From contig CP152408.1 in assembly GCA_038961845.1 (NCBI GenBank), forward strand, positions 1,798,001 through 1,862,000: a stretch of 64,000 nt of DNA, read 5' to 3'. This stretch comes from Xylophilus sp. GW821-FHT01B05. GTDB taxonomy: Bacteria; Pseudomonadota; Gammaproteobacteria; Burkholderiales; Burkholderiaceae_C. Shown in pieces: positions 54,141 to 62,567 of the stretch. Within the stretch, counting starts at the first letter, position 1. Each line of letters opens with the position of its first letter. The notes beneath the pieces are model-generated. The model made no database searches. It was given only the letters and a program-made list of their open reading frames with translations, and was not told where the DNA came from. The position numbers and the translations under genes are program-made.

Positions 54141-54257
54141 CCCCCAGTCTTCGCGCACTGCGTGTCGCTTCGTCAACCCCCTTGCAGGGGGCACATCCGG
54201 CGGCCCGGCAGAGCCGGTTCCGCGGATGTTTGCGCTTGGCCTGCTCCGCGGCCTTTG
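54141..54257 (+). repeat. Structured repeat, family 1, copy F (long type), in a divergent region
   Basis: The only copy not behind a stop codon: it lies between the divergent metE-like and vanA genes, with its start (CCCCCAGTCTTCGCGC) 24 bases upstream of the metE-like ATG. First hairpin CAC-tgc-GTG, apical stem CCGGC-aga-GCCGG, outer stem ACATCC/GGATGT, then GGCCTGCTCCGCGGCC. The rest of the 309-base gap holds the vanA control region. Confidence 0.85.
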
Positions 54258-54341
54258 GGGCGGGCGGGGACTGGCTCACTTCGCGTAGTGGGAAAACTGG
54301 GACTAAACGTCCATCATCGTAGATCATCAATTCGCGGAGTA

Positions 54342-54428
54342 CATGAATACAGGGAGCTTGGTGTTTTCCCTTGTATTGGCCAAATCTGCTGGATTTTTTG
54401 GCATTTCTGTATACATTGGGTATTCATG
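54342..54428 (+). promoter_or_regulatory. vanA control region: inverted GTATTCATG elements and TGTATACA palindrome
   Basis: CATGAATAC (54342-54350) and GTATTCATG (54420-54428) are exact complements; the second overlaps the vanA start codon. TGTATACA at 54408-54415 is an 8-bp palindrome. The region is AT-rich. These are candidate sites for the GntR regulator encoded between vanA and vanB. Confidence 0.5.
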
Positions 54429-55532
54429 AACACGCCCACGCCGTCTTTCCCGCTGAATGCCTGGTACGCCGCCGCCTATGACGTAGAGGTCAAGCGCGCG
54501 CTGCTGCCGCGCACCATTTGCAACCAGAAAATGGTGCTTTACCGCACCGTTGCTGGCCAGATCACGGCGTTGGAAGACGCCTGCTGGCACCGGCTGCTGC
54601 CCTTGTCCATGGGCCGGCTGGATGGCGATGAGGTGACCTGCGGCTACCACGGGCTGGTCTACAACGCCCAGGGCCGCTGCACCCACATGCCCAGCCAGGA
54701 AACGCTCAACCCTTCGGCCTGCGTGCGCGCCTTTCCGGTGGTGGAGAAGCACCGCTTTGCCTGGGTCTGGCCCGGCGACCCGGCCAAGGCCGACCCGGCG
54801 CTGATCCCCGACATGCACTGGAACGACGACCCGGCCTGGGCCGGCGACGGCAAGATGATCCGTGTGCATTGCGACTACCGCCTGGTGGTCGACAACCTGA
54901 TGGACCTCACGCACGAGACCTTTGTGCATGGCTCTTCCATCGGCAACCGCGAGGTGGCCGAGGCGCCCTTTGTGGCCACCCACGGTGACCGCAGCGCCAC
55001 CGTCACGCGCTGGATGGAGAACATCGACGCGCCGCCGTTCTGGGCCGGCCAGATCCGCCATGCGCGCGGCTACACCGGCAAGGTGGACCGCTGGCAGATC
55101 ATCCGTTTCGAGGGGCCGTGCACCGTCAACATCGACGTTGGCGTGGCCGAGGCCGGCAGCGGCGCGGTGCCGCACGGTGACGATGCTGGCGACCGCAGCA
55201 AGGGCGTGAACGGTTATGTGCTCAACACCATCACGCCCGAGACCGACAAGACCTGCCTCTACTTCTGGGCCTTCTCGCGCAACTACTGCCTGGGCGAGCA
55301 GCGCCTGACACACGAACTGCGCGAAGGCGTGGCCGGCATCTTCCGCGAAGACGAACTGGTGCTCGAAGCCCAGCAAAAAGCCATAGACGAGCACCCGGAC
55401 CACAAGTTCTACAACCTCAACATCGACGCCGGCGCCATGTGGGCGCGGCGTTTGATCGATGGCCTGGTGGCCAAGGAACGGCCAGCCCCAGGCGCCGGCT
55501 CACCCATCATCCCGATCCGCCGTGCGGCCTGA
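54426..55532 (+). CDS. vanA: Vanillate O-demethylase oxygenase subunit (VanA)
   Basis: A 368-residue Rieske oxygenase. The [2Fe-2S] ligands are Cys53-x-His55 ([11 protein letters not shown]) and Cys72-x2-His75 (CGYHG). The mononuclear iron site lies in [15 protein letters not shown] (Asn157, Asp160, His163, His168). VanA with VanB removes the methyl group of vanillate to give protocatechuate and formaldehyde. The ATG at 54426 begins [18 protein letters not shown], as in VanA proteins. Translation in this frame extends far upstream but that part is antisense to the metE-like gene. Confidence 0.93.
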   Translation: MNTPTPSFPLNAWYAAAYDVEVKRALLPRTICNQKMVLYRTVAGQITALEDACWHRLLPLSMGRLDGDEVTCGYHGLVYNAQGRCTHMPSQETLNPSACVRAFPVVEKHRFAWVWPGDPAKADPALIPDMHWNDDPAWAGDGKMIRVHCDYRLVVDNLMDLTHETFVHGSSIGNREVAEAPFVATHGDRSATVTRWMENIDAPPFWAGQIRHARGYTGKVDRWQIIRFEGPCTVNIDVGVAEAGSGAVPHGDDAGDRSKGVNGYVLNTITPETDKTCLYFWAFSRNYCLGEQRLTHELREGVAGIFREDELVLEAQQKAIDEHPDHKFYNLNIDAGAMWARRLIDGLVAKERPAPGAGSPIIPIRRAA

Positions 55533-56280
55533 TCCCGCCCTGACCCCCGAAGACGCCGCCGGCTCCAGCCAGGCCGTCAAGGCGCAGTTGCGGCTGCGCG
55601 AGATGGTGCTGGCCGGCGAGCTGCCCGGCGGCGCGCGCATTGCCGAGCTGGTGCTGGTCGAGAAGCTGGGCGTCTCGCGCACGCCTATCCGTGCCGCGCT
55701 GATGCGGCTGGAGCAAGAAGGCCTGCTGCAGGCGCTGCCCAACGGCGGCTACGCGGTCAAGACCTTCTCCGAGCGCGACGTGTCCGAAGCCATCGAGCTG
55801 CGCGGCACGGTCGAGGGCCTGGCCGCGCGGCTGGCGGCCGAGCGCGGCGTGGCCGCCGTGGTGCTGGCCGAGGCGCGCCAGTGCCTGCGCCAGATCGACA
55901 CGCTGCTGGAGCCGCCCGTGCTGGGCGACGATGCCTTCACGCGCTATGTGGCGCTGAATGCGCAGTTCCATGCGCTGCTGGGCGAGATGGCCGACAGCCC
56001 CTTCCTGACGCGCGAGCTGGACCGCATCACGCACCTGCCCTTTGCCTCGCCCTCGGGCTTTGTCGCGGTGCAGGCGCAGTCGCCCGCCGCGCGCGACATG
56101 CTGGTGGTGGCGCAAGACCAGCATGTGCAGGTGCTAGACGCCATAGAGCGGCGCGAGGGCGGTCGGGCCGAGGCCATCATGCGCGAGCACTCGCGCATTG
56201 CCCAGCGCAACCTGCGCGAGGCGGTGATGCGCCCACAGGTGCACCAGATGCCCGGCGTGCAGCTGATCCGCCGCCGCTGA
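55522..56280 (+). CDS. GntR-family regulator embedded in the van operon (VanR-like)
   Basis: A regulator of about 252 residues. The winged helix has LRLREMVLAGELPGGARIAE and KLGVSRTPIRAALMRLEQEGL; the FCD effector domain includes EAIELRGTVEGLAARLAAERG and ending VHQMPGVQLIRRR. A GTG at 55522 overlaps the vanA stop by 11 bases and is the most economical start; 55459 is an alternative that would overlap vanA more. Its position between vanA and vanB suggests vanillate-dependent autoregulation. Confidence 0.88.
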   Translation: MRPDPALTPEDAAGSSQAVKAQLRLREMVLAGELPGGARIAELVLVEKLGVSRTPIRAALMRLEQEGLLQALPNGGYAVKTFSERDVSEAIELRGTVEGLAARLAAERGVAAVVLAEARQCLRQIDTLLEPPVLGDDAFTRYVALNAQFHALLGEMADSPFLTRELDRITHLPFASPSGFVAVQAQSPAARDMLVVAQDQHVQVLDAIERREGGRAEAIMREHSRIAQRNLREAVMRPQVHQMPGVQLIRRR

Positions 56281-56313
56281 CCACGTTTCTAGAAATCCCC
56301 ACGAGACATTCCC

Positions 56314-57315
56314 ATGCGTACCAATGCCACCTGGACCGATGCCGTCGTCACGGCCGTCCGCGACCTGACCCCGACCGTTCGTGAAATCTTGCTGCGCCCC
56401 GCGCACGATGGCGCCGCCAATTGCGGTGACTGGGCGCCGGGCAGCCATTTGCAGGTCCAGGTGCTGGTCGATGGCCGGCCGCAGACGCGTTCTTATTCAC
56501 TGGTCGGCACGCCGGATGGCACCGCCTGGCGCATTGCCGTGAAGCGGCTGGACGACGGCCGTGGCGGCTCGCTCGCCATGTGGCGCCTGGCCGTGGGCGA
56601 GCGCCTGCCGGTATCCGGCCCGCAAAACCACTTTCCGTTGGACCTGAGCGCCAGCGCCTACCTGCTGGTGGCGGGCGGCATCGGTGTGACGCCGCTGCTG
56701 CGCATGGCCGAGGCGCTGCAGGCGCAAAAGCCCGGCGCGCGTGCGCCAGTGCGCATGCTCTACGGCGTGCGCAGCGAAGAAGAGCAGGCGTATGGCGTGG
56801 AGCTGAGTCAGTTGCTGGGCGAGGCACTGGCCGTGCGCATCTCCGGCAGGGGCGAGATGATCGACTTTGCGGCTGAGATTGCCGCGTTGCCGCCCGGCGC
56901 GCAGATGCTGGTCTGCGGCCCGGTGCCCATGCTGGATGCCGCGCGCCACGCCTGGCAGGCCGCCGGCCGGCCGGCGGCCAACCTGCGCTTCGAGACCTTT
57001 GGCAGCAGCGGCCGCTTCGCGCCGCAGGCCTTTCGCGTGCAGCTGCCGCGCCATGCGCTGGACATCATGGTGCCGGCCGGCTGCAGCCTGATCGACGCAC
57101 TGGAAGGTGCCGGCGTGCAGACGCTGTCGGACTGCCGCCGCGGCGAGTGCGGCCTGTGCGCCATGGATGTGCTGGCGGTAGAGGGCGAGATCGACCACCG
57201 CGACGTGTTTTTAAGCGAGCACGAGAAGGCCGAGAACCGCCGCATCTGCGCCTGCGTCTCGCGCGTGGTCGGGGCGGTGACGCTGGATTCGGCCTGGCGG
57301 CCGGATACGGTCTGA
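56314..57315 (+). CDS. vanB: Vanillate O-demethylase reductase subunit (VanB)
   Basis: A 333-residue class IA-type reductase with FMN/NAD domains first and a C-terminal plant-type ferredoxin. RSYSLVG is the flavin-binding motif, LLVAGGIGVTPLLRMAEAL the NAD site, and Cys274, Cys279, Cys282 and Cys312 (CRRGECGLC and CAC) bind the [2Fe-2S] cluster. It passes electrons from NADH to VanA. It follows vanR by 33 bases. Confidence 0.93.
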   Translation: MRTNATWTDAVVTAVRDLTPTVREILLRPAHDGAANCGDWAPGSHLQVQVLVDGRPQTRSYSLVGTPDGTAWRIAVKRLDDGRGGSLAMWRLAVGERLPVSGPQNHFPLDLSASAYLLVAGGIGVTPLLRMAEALQAQKPGARAPVRMLYGVRSEEEQAYGVELSQLLGEALAVRISGRGEMIDFAAEIAALPPGAQMLVCGPVPMLDAARHAWQAAGRPAANLRFETFGSSGRFAPQAFRVQLPRHALDIMVPAGCSLIDALEGAGVQTLSDCRRGECGLCAMDVLAVEGEIDHRDVFLSEHEKAENRRICACVSRVVGAVTLDSAWRPDTV

Positions 57316-57340
57316 GCGATTCTTCTCAGCCTCGCTTCAT

Positions 57341-57368
57341 TGCGCGATGATCGCGCAGCTCTTTTGAT
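57341..57368 (+). terminator. Possible terminator after vanB
   Basis: TGCGCG and CGCGCA pair around ATGAT, followed by GCTCTTTTG. The T-run is short. The palindrome is TGCGCGAT-G-ATCGCGCA and could also be a protein site. Confidence 0.5.
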
Positions 57369-57488
57369 AGTCGTGCACTGCCGCGCCGGCCTAGGTACTT
57401 TTGCCTGAGCGCCATCCTGCGCCGTGCCACGACAATGCATCGCCCCGGCGCCATGGGCGCCGCCCCGTTTTTCATCAGGAGACCTCTC

Positions 57489-58670
57489 ATGCAACGTCGC
57501 CACGCCCTCCATGCCACCGGCCTCGCCGTGCTGGCCTTGTCCGCTTCGCTGGCGAGCGCGCCGGTCTTTGCCCAGGCCACGCCTTTCAAGATTGGCCTGA
57601 TCCTGCCCATGACCGGCCAGGCTGCCAGCACCGGCCGCCAGATCGAAGCCGCCGCGCGCCTGTACATGGCGCAAAACGGCGACACCGTGGCCGGCCGCAA
57701 GGTCGAGCTGATCATCAAGGACGACACCGGCCTGCCCGATGTCAGCAAGCGCATCGCGCAAGAGCTGGTGGTCAACGAGAAGGTCGGCGTGCTGGCCGGC
57801 TTTGGTCTGACGCCGCTGGCACTGGCCGTGGCGCCCATCGCTACGCAATCAAAGACGCCCCAGATCGTCATGGCCGCGGCCACCTCCAGCATCACCGAGG
57901 CCTCGCCCTTCGTGGTGCGCTCCAGCTTCACGTTGCCGCAGGTCACCGTCTCCATGGCCGACTGGGCGCCCAAGAACGGCATCAAGAAGGTGGTCACCCT
58001 GGTGTCGGACTACGGCCCGGGCCTGGACGCCGAGAAATTCTTCAAGGAGCGCTTTACCGCCAACGGCGGCGAGGTGACCGAATCCCTGCGCGTGCCGCTG
58101 CGCAACCCGGATTTCTCGCCCTTCCTGCAAAAGGTGCGTGATGCCAAGCCCGATGCGCTGTTCGTCTTCGTGCCCTCGGGCAATGGCGCGGCGGTGATGA
58201 AGCAGTTCCTGGAGCGCGGCCTGGACAAGGCCGGCATCAAAATGATCGCCACCGGCGACGTGACCGACGACGACCAGCTCAACGACATGGGCGACGGCGC
58301 ACTGGGCGTGGTCACCTCGCACCACTACTCGGCCGCGCACCCCTCGGACGTGAACAAGAAGTTTGTCGACGCCTTCGAGAAGGCCAACAAGGGCATGCGC
58401 CCCAACTTCATGGCCGTGGGCGGCTATGACGGCATGCACGTGATCTACCAGGCGCTCAAGGCCACCGACGGCAAGGGCGACGGCCCGGCACTGCTGGCCG
58501 CCATGAAGGGCCAGAGCTTCGAGAGCCCGCGCGGCCCGATCACCATTGACCCGCAAACCCGTGACGTGGTCCAGGATGTCTACCTGCGCAAGGTCGAGAA
58601 GAAGGACGGCAAGCTCTACAACGTCGAATTTGATTCGATCAAACAAGTCAAGGATCCAGCGAAGAAGTAG
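57489..58670 (+). CDS. Periplasmic substrate-binding protein of second Liv-type ABC transporter
   Basis: A 393-residue Leu/Ile/Val-family receptor. Signal peptide LAVLALSASLASAPVFAQ, then FKIGLILPMTGQAASTGRQ and the ligand-lobe segments VAGRKVELIIKDDTG and VSDYGPGLDAEKFF. CAGGAGACC before the ATG at 57489 sets the start. First gene of the livK-H-M-G-F operon behind the van operon. An aromatic acid such as vanillate is a plausible ligand; this rests on position alone. Confidence 0.92.
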   Translation: MQRRHALHATGLAVLALSASLASAPVFAQATPFKIGLILPMTGQAASTGRQIEAAARLYMAQNGDTVAGRKVELIIKDDTGLPDVSKRIAQELVVNEKVGVLAGFGLTPLALAVAPIATQSKTPQIVMAAATSSITEASPFVVRSSFTLPQVTVSMADWAPKNGIKKVVTLVSDYGPGLDAEKFFKERFTANGGEVTESLRVPLRNPDFSPFLQKVRDAKPDALFVFVPSGNGAAVMKQFLERGLDKAGIKMIATGDVTDDDQLNDMGDGALGVVTSHHYSAAHPSDVNKKFVDAFEKANKGMRPNFMAVGGYDGMHVIYQALKATDGKGDGPALLAAMKGQSFESPRGPITIDPQTRDVVQDVYLRKVEKKDGKLYNVEFDSIKQVKDPAKK

Positions 58671-58674
58671 CTCG

Positions 58675-58760
58675 CCCCCAGGCTTCGCCCTTCGTGTCTT
58701 CGCCAACCCCCTGCCGGGGGCAACACCAGCGGCCTGGCAAAGCCAGTTCCGCGGTGTTCC
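58675..58760 (+). repeat. Stop-proximal structured repeat, family 1, copy G (short type)
   Basis: Begins within TAGCTCGCCCCCAGGCTTCG, which includes the stop codon. The apical stem is CTGGC-aaa-GCCAG where the other copies have CCGGC/GCCGG: one base pair changed on both sides. The outer stem is ACACC/GGTGT. It separates the binding-protein gene from livH. Confidence 0.9.
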
Positions 58761-58815
58761 TGGTAAGGGCCGTCGGCTGCGCTGTGGCCGTTCGGCACTC
58801 TGGTAAGTTGCTCTC

Positions 58816-59688
58816 ATGTTGACCATACTTTTCGACGGCATTGCCTACGGCATGCTGCTCTTTGTGCTTGCGGTCGGCCTGGCCGTCACGCTGGGCCTGA
58901 TGAACTTCATCAACCTGGCGCATGGCGCCTTCGCCATGGCGGGCGGCTACATCACGGTGCTGGCCATGCAGCGCTTGGGCCTGCCCTTTCTGGCGTGTCT
59001 GCCGCTGGCCTTCATCCTGACGGCTGCGCTGGGGGCGCTGCTGGAGCGCACGCTGTACCGGCCCATGTACAAGAAGCCGCACCTGGACCAGGTGATGTTC
59101 TCCATCGGCCTGGCCTTCATGGCGGTGGCGGGGGTGGATTACTTCATCGGCGGCTCGCAGCAGAACGTGCAGATCCCCGAATGGCTGCGCGGCCGCACCG
59201 AGATCGGCGACGGCGCGCTGCTGCTGGGCATGGGCCACTACCGCATCTTCATCATCGCCATCTGCGCGCTGCTGACGGTGGTGCTGCAACTGCTGCTGTC
59301 CAAGACCCGCTTTGGCAGCCGCCTGCGCGCTGCGGTGGATGACCCGCGCGTGGCTGCGGGCCTGGGCATCAACGTCAACGTGGTGTTCTTGCTGACCTTT
59401 GCCATGGGCTCGGGCCTGGCCGGCCTGGGCGGCGCGCTGGGTGCCGAGATCCTGGGGCTGGACCCGACCTTCCCGCTCAAGTACATGATCTACTTTTTGA
59501 TCGTGGTGGCCGTGGGCGGCACGTCTTCCATCACCGGCCCGCTGGCGGCCGCGCTGCTGCTGGGCATTGCCGACGTGGCCGGCAAGTACTACATCCCCAA
59601 GATGGGCGCCTTCACCGTCTACCTGCTGATGATCCTGATCCTGCTCTGGCGCCCGCAAGGCCTGTTCACCCGGAAAGGCGGCCGCTGA
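58816..59688 (+). CDS. livH: ABC transporter permease LivH (second system)
   Basis: A 290-residue inner-membrane permease of standard length: LFDGIAYGMLLFVLAVGLA at the start, GLMNFINLAHGAFAMAGGY and the C-terminal LLRPQG-type ending LLWRPQGLFTRKGGR. It has about eight hydrophobic helices. It shares TGATG with livM at its 3' end. The start region directly follows repeat G and has no obvious Shine-Dalgarno sequence. Confidence 0.94.
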   Translation: MLTILFDGIAYGMLLFVLAVGLAVTLGLMNFINLAHGAFAMAGGYITVLAMQRLGLPFLACLPLAFILTAALGALLERTLYRPMYKKPHLDQVMFSIGLAFMAVAGVDYFIGGSQQNVQIPEWLRGRTEIGDGALLLGMGHYRIFIIAICALLTVVLQLLLSKTRFGSRLRAAVDDPRVAAGLGINVNVVFLLTFAMGSGLAGLGGALGAEILGLDPTFPLKYMIYFLIVVAVGGTSSITGPLAAALLLGIADVAGKYYIPKMGAFTVYLLMILILLWRPQGLFTRKGGR

Positions 59689-60668
59689 TGGACGCACAAC
59701 GCTACCAGGCCGCCCTGCGCGCCAGCTCGCGCCCACGGGTGTGGGAATTCGTGTTGTGGGCGCTGGCCTTTGCCGCGCCGCTGCTGTTGCCGCAGCATGC
59801 GCTGATGGTGAACGAGATCGCCATCGTCGCGCTGTTTGCCGTGTCGCTGGACCTGATCCTGGGCTACACCGGCATCGTGTCGCTGGGCCATGCGGGCTTC
59901 TTCGGTTTTGGCGCCTATGTCGCGGCGCTGTTTGCCAAGCACGTCATGCCTGACCCGACCGTGGGCCTGCTGGTGGCCGTGGCCGCCACGGCGGTGCTGG
60001 GCGCGGTGGCCAGCCTCACCATCCTGCGCGGGAGTGATTTGACCCGGCTCATGGTCACGCTGGGTACGGCGCTGCTGCTGCTGGAGCTGGCCAACAAGCT
60101 CGACTGGCTGACCGGCGGCGCCGACGGCCTGCAGGGCGTGGTGCTGGGCCCCGTGCTGGGCCTGTTCGACTTTGACCTGTACGGGCGCACGGCGGCCTGG
60201 TATTCGCTCAGCGTGTTCCTGCTGCTGTTTGTGCTGATGCGCCGCATCGTGCATTCGCCCTTTGGCGCCACGCTGATGGCGATCCGCGACAACCGCCTGC
60301 GCGCCTCGGCCATCGGCATCCCGGTGGTGTCGCGGCTGGCCGTGGTCTACACCGTGGCGGCAGCCATCGCCGGCGCTGCCGGTGCGCTGCTGTCGCAGAC
60401 CACGGGCTTTGCCTCGCTCGATGTGCTGGCCTTTGACCGCTCGGCCGATGTGCTGCTGATGCTGGTCATTGGCGGCATCGGCTGGCTCTATGGCGGCATT
60501 GCCGGCGCCATCGTGTTCAAGGTGCTGCAGGACAGCCTCTCGTCCATCACGCCGCAGTACTGGATGTTCTGGATCGGCCTGATCCTGGTGCTGCTGGTGC
60601 TGGTCGGCCGCGAGCGCCTGCTGCGGCCGCAGACCTGGTTCCGCAAGGCGAAGGGAGCCAAGGCATGA
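59688..60668 (+). CDS. livM: ABC transporter permease LivM (second system)
   Basis: A 326-residue permease with GYTGIVSLGHAGFFGFGAYV, the LivM hallmark, and FDRSADVLLMLVIGGIGWLYG near the C-terminus. Unlike the system at 1-6 kb it is not fused to an ATPase. The ATG overlaps the livH stop by one base, and the stop overlaps livG by four. Confidence 0.94.
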   Translation: MDAQRYQAALRASSRPRVWEFVLWALAFAAPLLLPQHALMVNEIAIVALFAVSLDLILGYTGIVSLGHAGFFGFGAYVAALFAKHVMPDPTVGLLVAVAATAVLGAVASLTILRGSDLTRLMVTLGTALLLLELANKLDWLTGGADGLQGVVLGPVLGLFDFDLYGRTAAWYSLSVFLLLFVLMRRIVHSPFGATLMAIRDNRLRASAIGIPVVSRLAVVYTVAAAIAGAAGALLSQTTGFASLDVLAFDRSADVLLMLVIGGIGWLYGGIAGAIVFKVLQDSLSSITPQYWMFWIGLILVLLVLVGRERLLRPQTWFRKAKGAKA

Positions 60669-61432
60669 GTGCGGTACTTTCGGCCAAGGGCCTGGTGATG
60701 CGCTTTGGCGGCATCGTCGCCACCAACGACGTCAGCATTGATCTGCAAAAGGGCGCGCGCCACGCACTGATAGGCCCCAACGGCGCGGGCAAGACCACGC
60801 TGGTCAATATCCTGACCGGCGTGCTGCGCCCCAGCGAGGGCCGCATCCTGCTCGACGGTGAAGACATCACCGCGCTGGCGCCGCACCAGCGCGTGCAGCG
60901 CGGCATGGTGCGCACCTTCCAGATCAACCAGCTGTTCGACAGCATGACGCCGTTGCAAACGCTGGCCCTGGTGGTGGCGCAGCGCCGCGGCCTGGGGGGC
61001 AAGTGGTGGCAGCCGGTGGGCCACAACGCGGCGGTGGCCGCGCGCGCCGGCGAGTTGCTGGAGCAGTTCCGCCTGGCCGAGGTCGCCACCCAGCCCACGC
61101 GCCAGTTGGCCTACGGCAAGCGCCGCCTGCTGGAGATCGCCATCGCCCTGGCCAGCGAGCCGCGCGTGCTGCTGCTGGACGAGCCCGTCGCCGGCGTGCC
61201 GGCCGGCGAGCGCGAAGAGCTGCTGCAGACCGTGGCAGCGCTGCCGGCCGATGTGTCGGTGCTGCTGATCGAACACGACATGGACCTGGTCTTCAGCTTC
61301 GCCCATCGCATGACGGTGCTGGTCAACGGCACGCTGCTGACAGAAGGCAGCCCTGAAGAGATCGCCGCTGACCCGCGTGTGAAAGAGGTCTATCTGGGCC
61401 ACGGCACCGAGCAGGAGGCGGCACATGGCTGA
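60665..61432 (+). CDS. livG: ABC transporter ATPase LivG (second system)
   Basis: A 255-residue ATPase. Walker A is GPNGAGKTT, the signature LAYGKRRLLEIAIAL replaces the usual LSxGQ, and Walker B is VLLLDEPVAG. The LivG-type MVRTFQINQLFD segment (Q-loop area) is present. ATG overlaps the livM stop (ATGA). Confidence 0.94.
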   Translation: MSAVLSAKGLVMRFGGIVATNDVSIDLQKGARHALIGPNGAGKTTLVNILTGVLRPSEGRILLDGEDITALAPHQRVQRGMVRTFQINQLFDSMTPLQTLALVVAQRRGLGGKWWQPVGHNAAVAARAGELLEQFRLAEVATQPTRQLAYGKRRLLEIAIALASEPRVLLLDEPVAGVPAGEREELLQTVAALPADVSVLLIEHDMDLVFSFAHRMTVLVNGTLLTEGSPEEIAADPRVKEVYLGHGTEQEAAHG

Positions 61433-62129
61433 GCTGTTGAAAGTAGAAAACCTGCGTGCCGGCTACGGCGAGGCCGTGGTCATCGACGGTGTATCGCTCA
61501 GCCTGGGCGCGGGCGAAACCCTGGCGCTGCTGGGCCGCAATGGCACCGGCAAGACCACCTTCATCAACACCCTGGCCGGTGCCACCCAGCAGCATGGCGG
61601 CAGCATCACGCTGGGCGGCGTGGCGCTGCACAAGCTGGCACCGCACCAGCGCGCCGCAGCCGGCATTGGCTGGGTGCCGCAAGAGCGCAACATCTTCAAG
61701 TCGCTCACCGTGCACGAGAACCTGACTGCCGTCGCGCGCCCCGGCAAGTGGGACCCGGAGGGCGTCTACCGCATGTTCCCGCGCCTGGCCGAGCGCAAGG
61801 GCAACCTGGGCAACCAGCTGTCGGGCGGCGAGCAGCAGATGCTGGCCGTGGGCCGCGCGCTGGTGCTCAACCCGCAACTGCTGCTGCTGGACGAGCCGCT
61901 GGAAGGCCTGGCGCCCATCATCGTGGAAGAGCTGCTGCGCGCCATCCGCCGCATCACCCGCGAAGAAAGCCTGGCCGCCATCATCGTCGAGCAACACCCC
62001 CAGGCCATCCTGGCCATCTCCGACCACGCCGTGGTGCTGGACCATGGCACGGTGGTGCACGCGGGCACGGCGCAGAGCCTGCGCGACGCGCCGGACTTGG
62101 TGGATCGCTTGCTGGGCGTGGCGCGCTGA
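61425..62129 (+). CDS. livF: ABC transporter ATPase LivF (second system)
   Basis: A 234-residue ATPase with Walker A GRNGTGKTTFINTL, the signature LSGGEQQMLAVGRAL and Walker B LLLDEPLEGLAPIIVEE. The GWVPQERNIFKSLTV Q-loop is typical of LivF. It overlaps livG by eight bases and ends the operon. Confidence 0.94.
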   Translation: MAELLKVENLRAGYGEAVVIDGVSLSLGAGETLALLGRNGTGKTTFINTLAGATQQHGGSITLGGVALHKLAPHQRAAAGIGWVPQERNIFKSLTVHENLTAVARPGKWDPEGVYRMFPRLAERKGNLGNQLSGGEQQMLAVGRALVLNPQLLLLDEPLEGLAPIIVEELLRAIRRITREESLAAIIVEQHPQAILAISDHAVVLDHGTVVHAGTAQSLRDAPDLVDRLLGVAR

Positions 62130-62149
62130 GGCGTGGCGGGTAAGGTTTG

Positions 62150-62210
62150 CTATATGTTTTATAGCTATATGCCCAGGCCCTGCCTGGGCTGCGGGCACTT
62201 TTCTTTCAAA
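62150..62210 (-). repeat. Interspersed repeat family 2 at the 5' end of the cytochrome gene
   Basis: Read on the minus strand: AAAGAAAAGTGCCCGCAG, the hairpin CCCAGG-caggg-CCTGGG, then CATATAGCTATAAAACATA. It separates livF from the cytochrome gene and lies directly in front of the cytochrome signal peptide. Confidence 0.75.
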
Positions 62211-62216
62211 AAGTTT

Positions 62217-62546
62217 TTGCGGCATCTAGCGTCTGCGCTTCTGGCGTCTTTGCTGCTGCCTGCTCTCGGGTTGGCCGCCACTGCGGAACAGGCGCAGGTG
62301 CTGGCCCGCAAGAACGGCTGCATGGCCTGCCACGGCATGGTCCACAAGCAGATCGGCCCCGGCTTTGCGCAGATCGCGCAGCGCTACCGCAACGACCCCG
62401 CCGCGCCGCAGCAGGTCGCCGCAAAGATCCGCAACGGCAGCGTGGGCACATGGGGCCGGGTCATCATGCCGCGCCAGTCGCTGGTGACTGAGGCGGATGC
62501 GGCGGTGTTGGCGGAGTGGGTGCTGTCTCAGCCGTCGCGGCCTTGA
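62217..62546 (+). CDS. Small exported cytochrome c (class I)
   Basis: One heme-binding CxxCH motif (CMACHGM) and a distal Met in VIMPRQ identify a class I c-type cytochrome of about 87 mature residues. From a TTG at 62217 the protein has an ideal signal peptide (RHLASALLASLLLPALGLAA-TAEQ). In-frame starts at 62133 (GTG), 62154 and 62169 (ATG) are possible, but the extra residues would be translated from the family 2 repeat. No clear ribosome-binding site is visible for any of them. It probably shuttles electrons in the periplasm; the partner is unknown. Confidence 0.82.
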   Translation: MRHLASALLASLLLPALGLAATAEQAQVLARKNGCMACHGMVHKQIGPGFAQIAQRYRNDPAAPQQVAAKIRNGSVGTWGRVIMPRQSLVTEADAAVLAEWVLSQPSRP

Positions 62547-62567
62547 GCTTGGGCGGCGATTTTGAAT

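Noticed and set aside
52890..54425. Upstream extension of the vanA frame by over 500 codons
   Set aside because: This part is antisense to the metE-like gene; VanA proteins begin at the ATG at 54426, where the typical N-terminus starts.
57449..57463. GGCGCC-ATG-GGCGCC palindrome upstream of the second livK gene
   Set aside because: In DNA this G+C-rich, a 6-base GC-only palindrome is likely by chance, and no promoter boxes match it.
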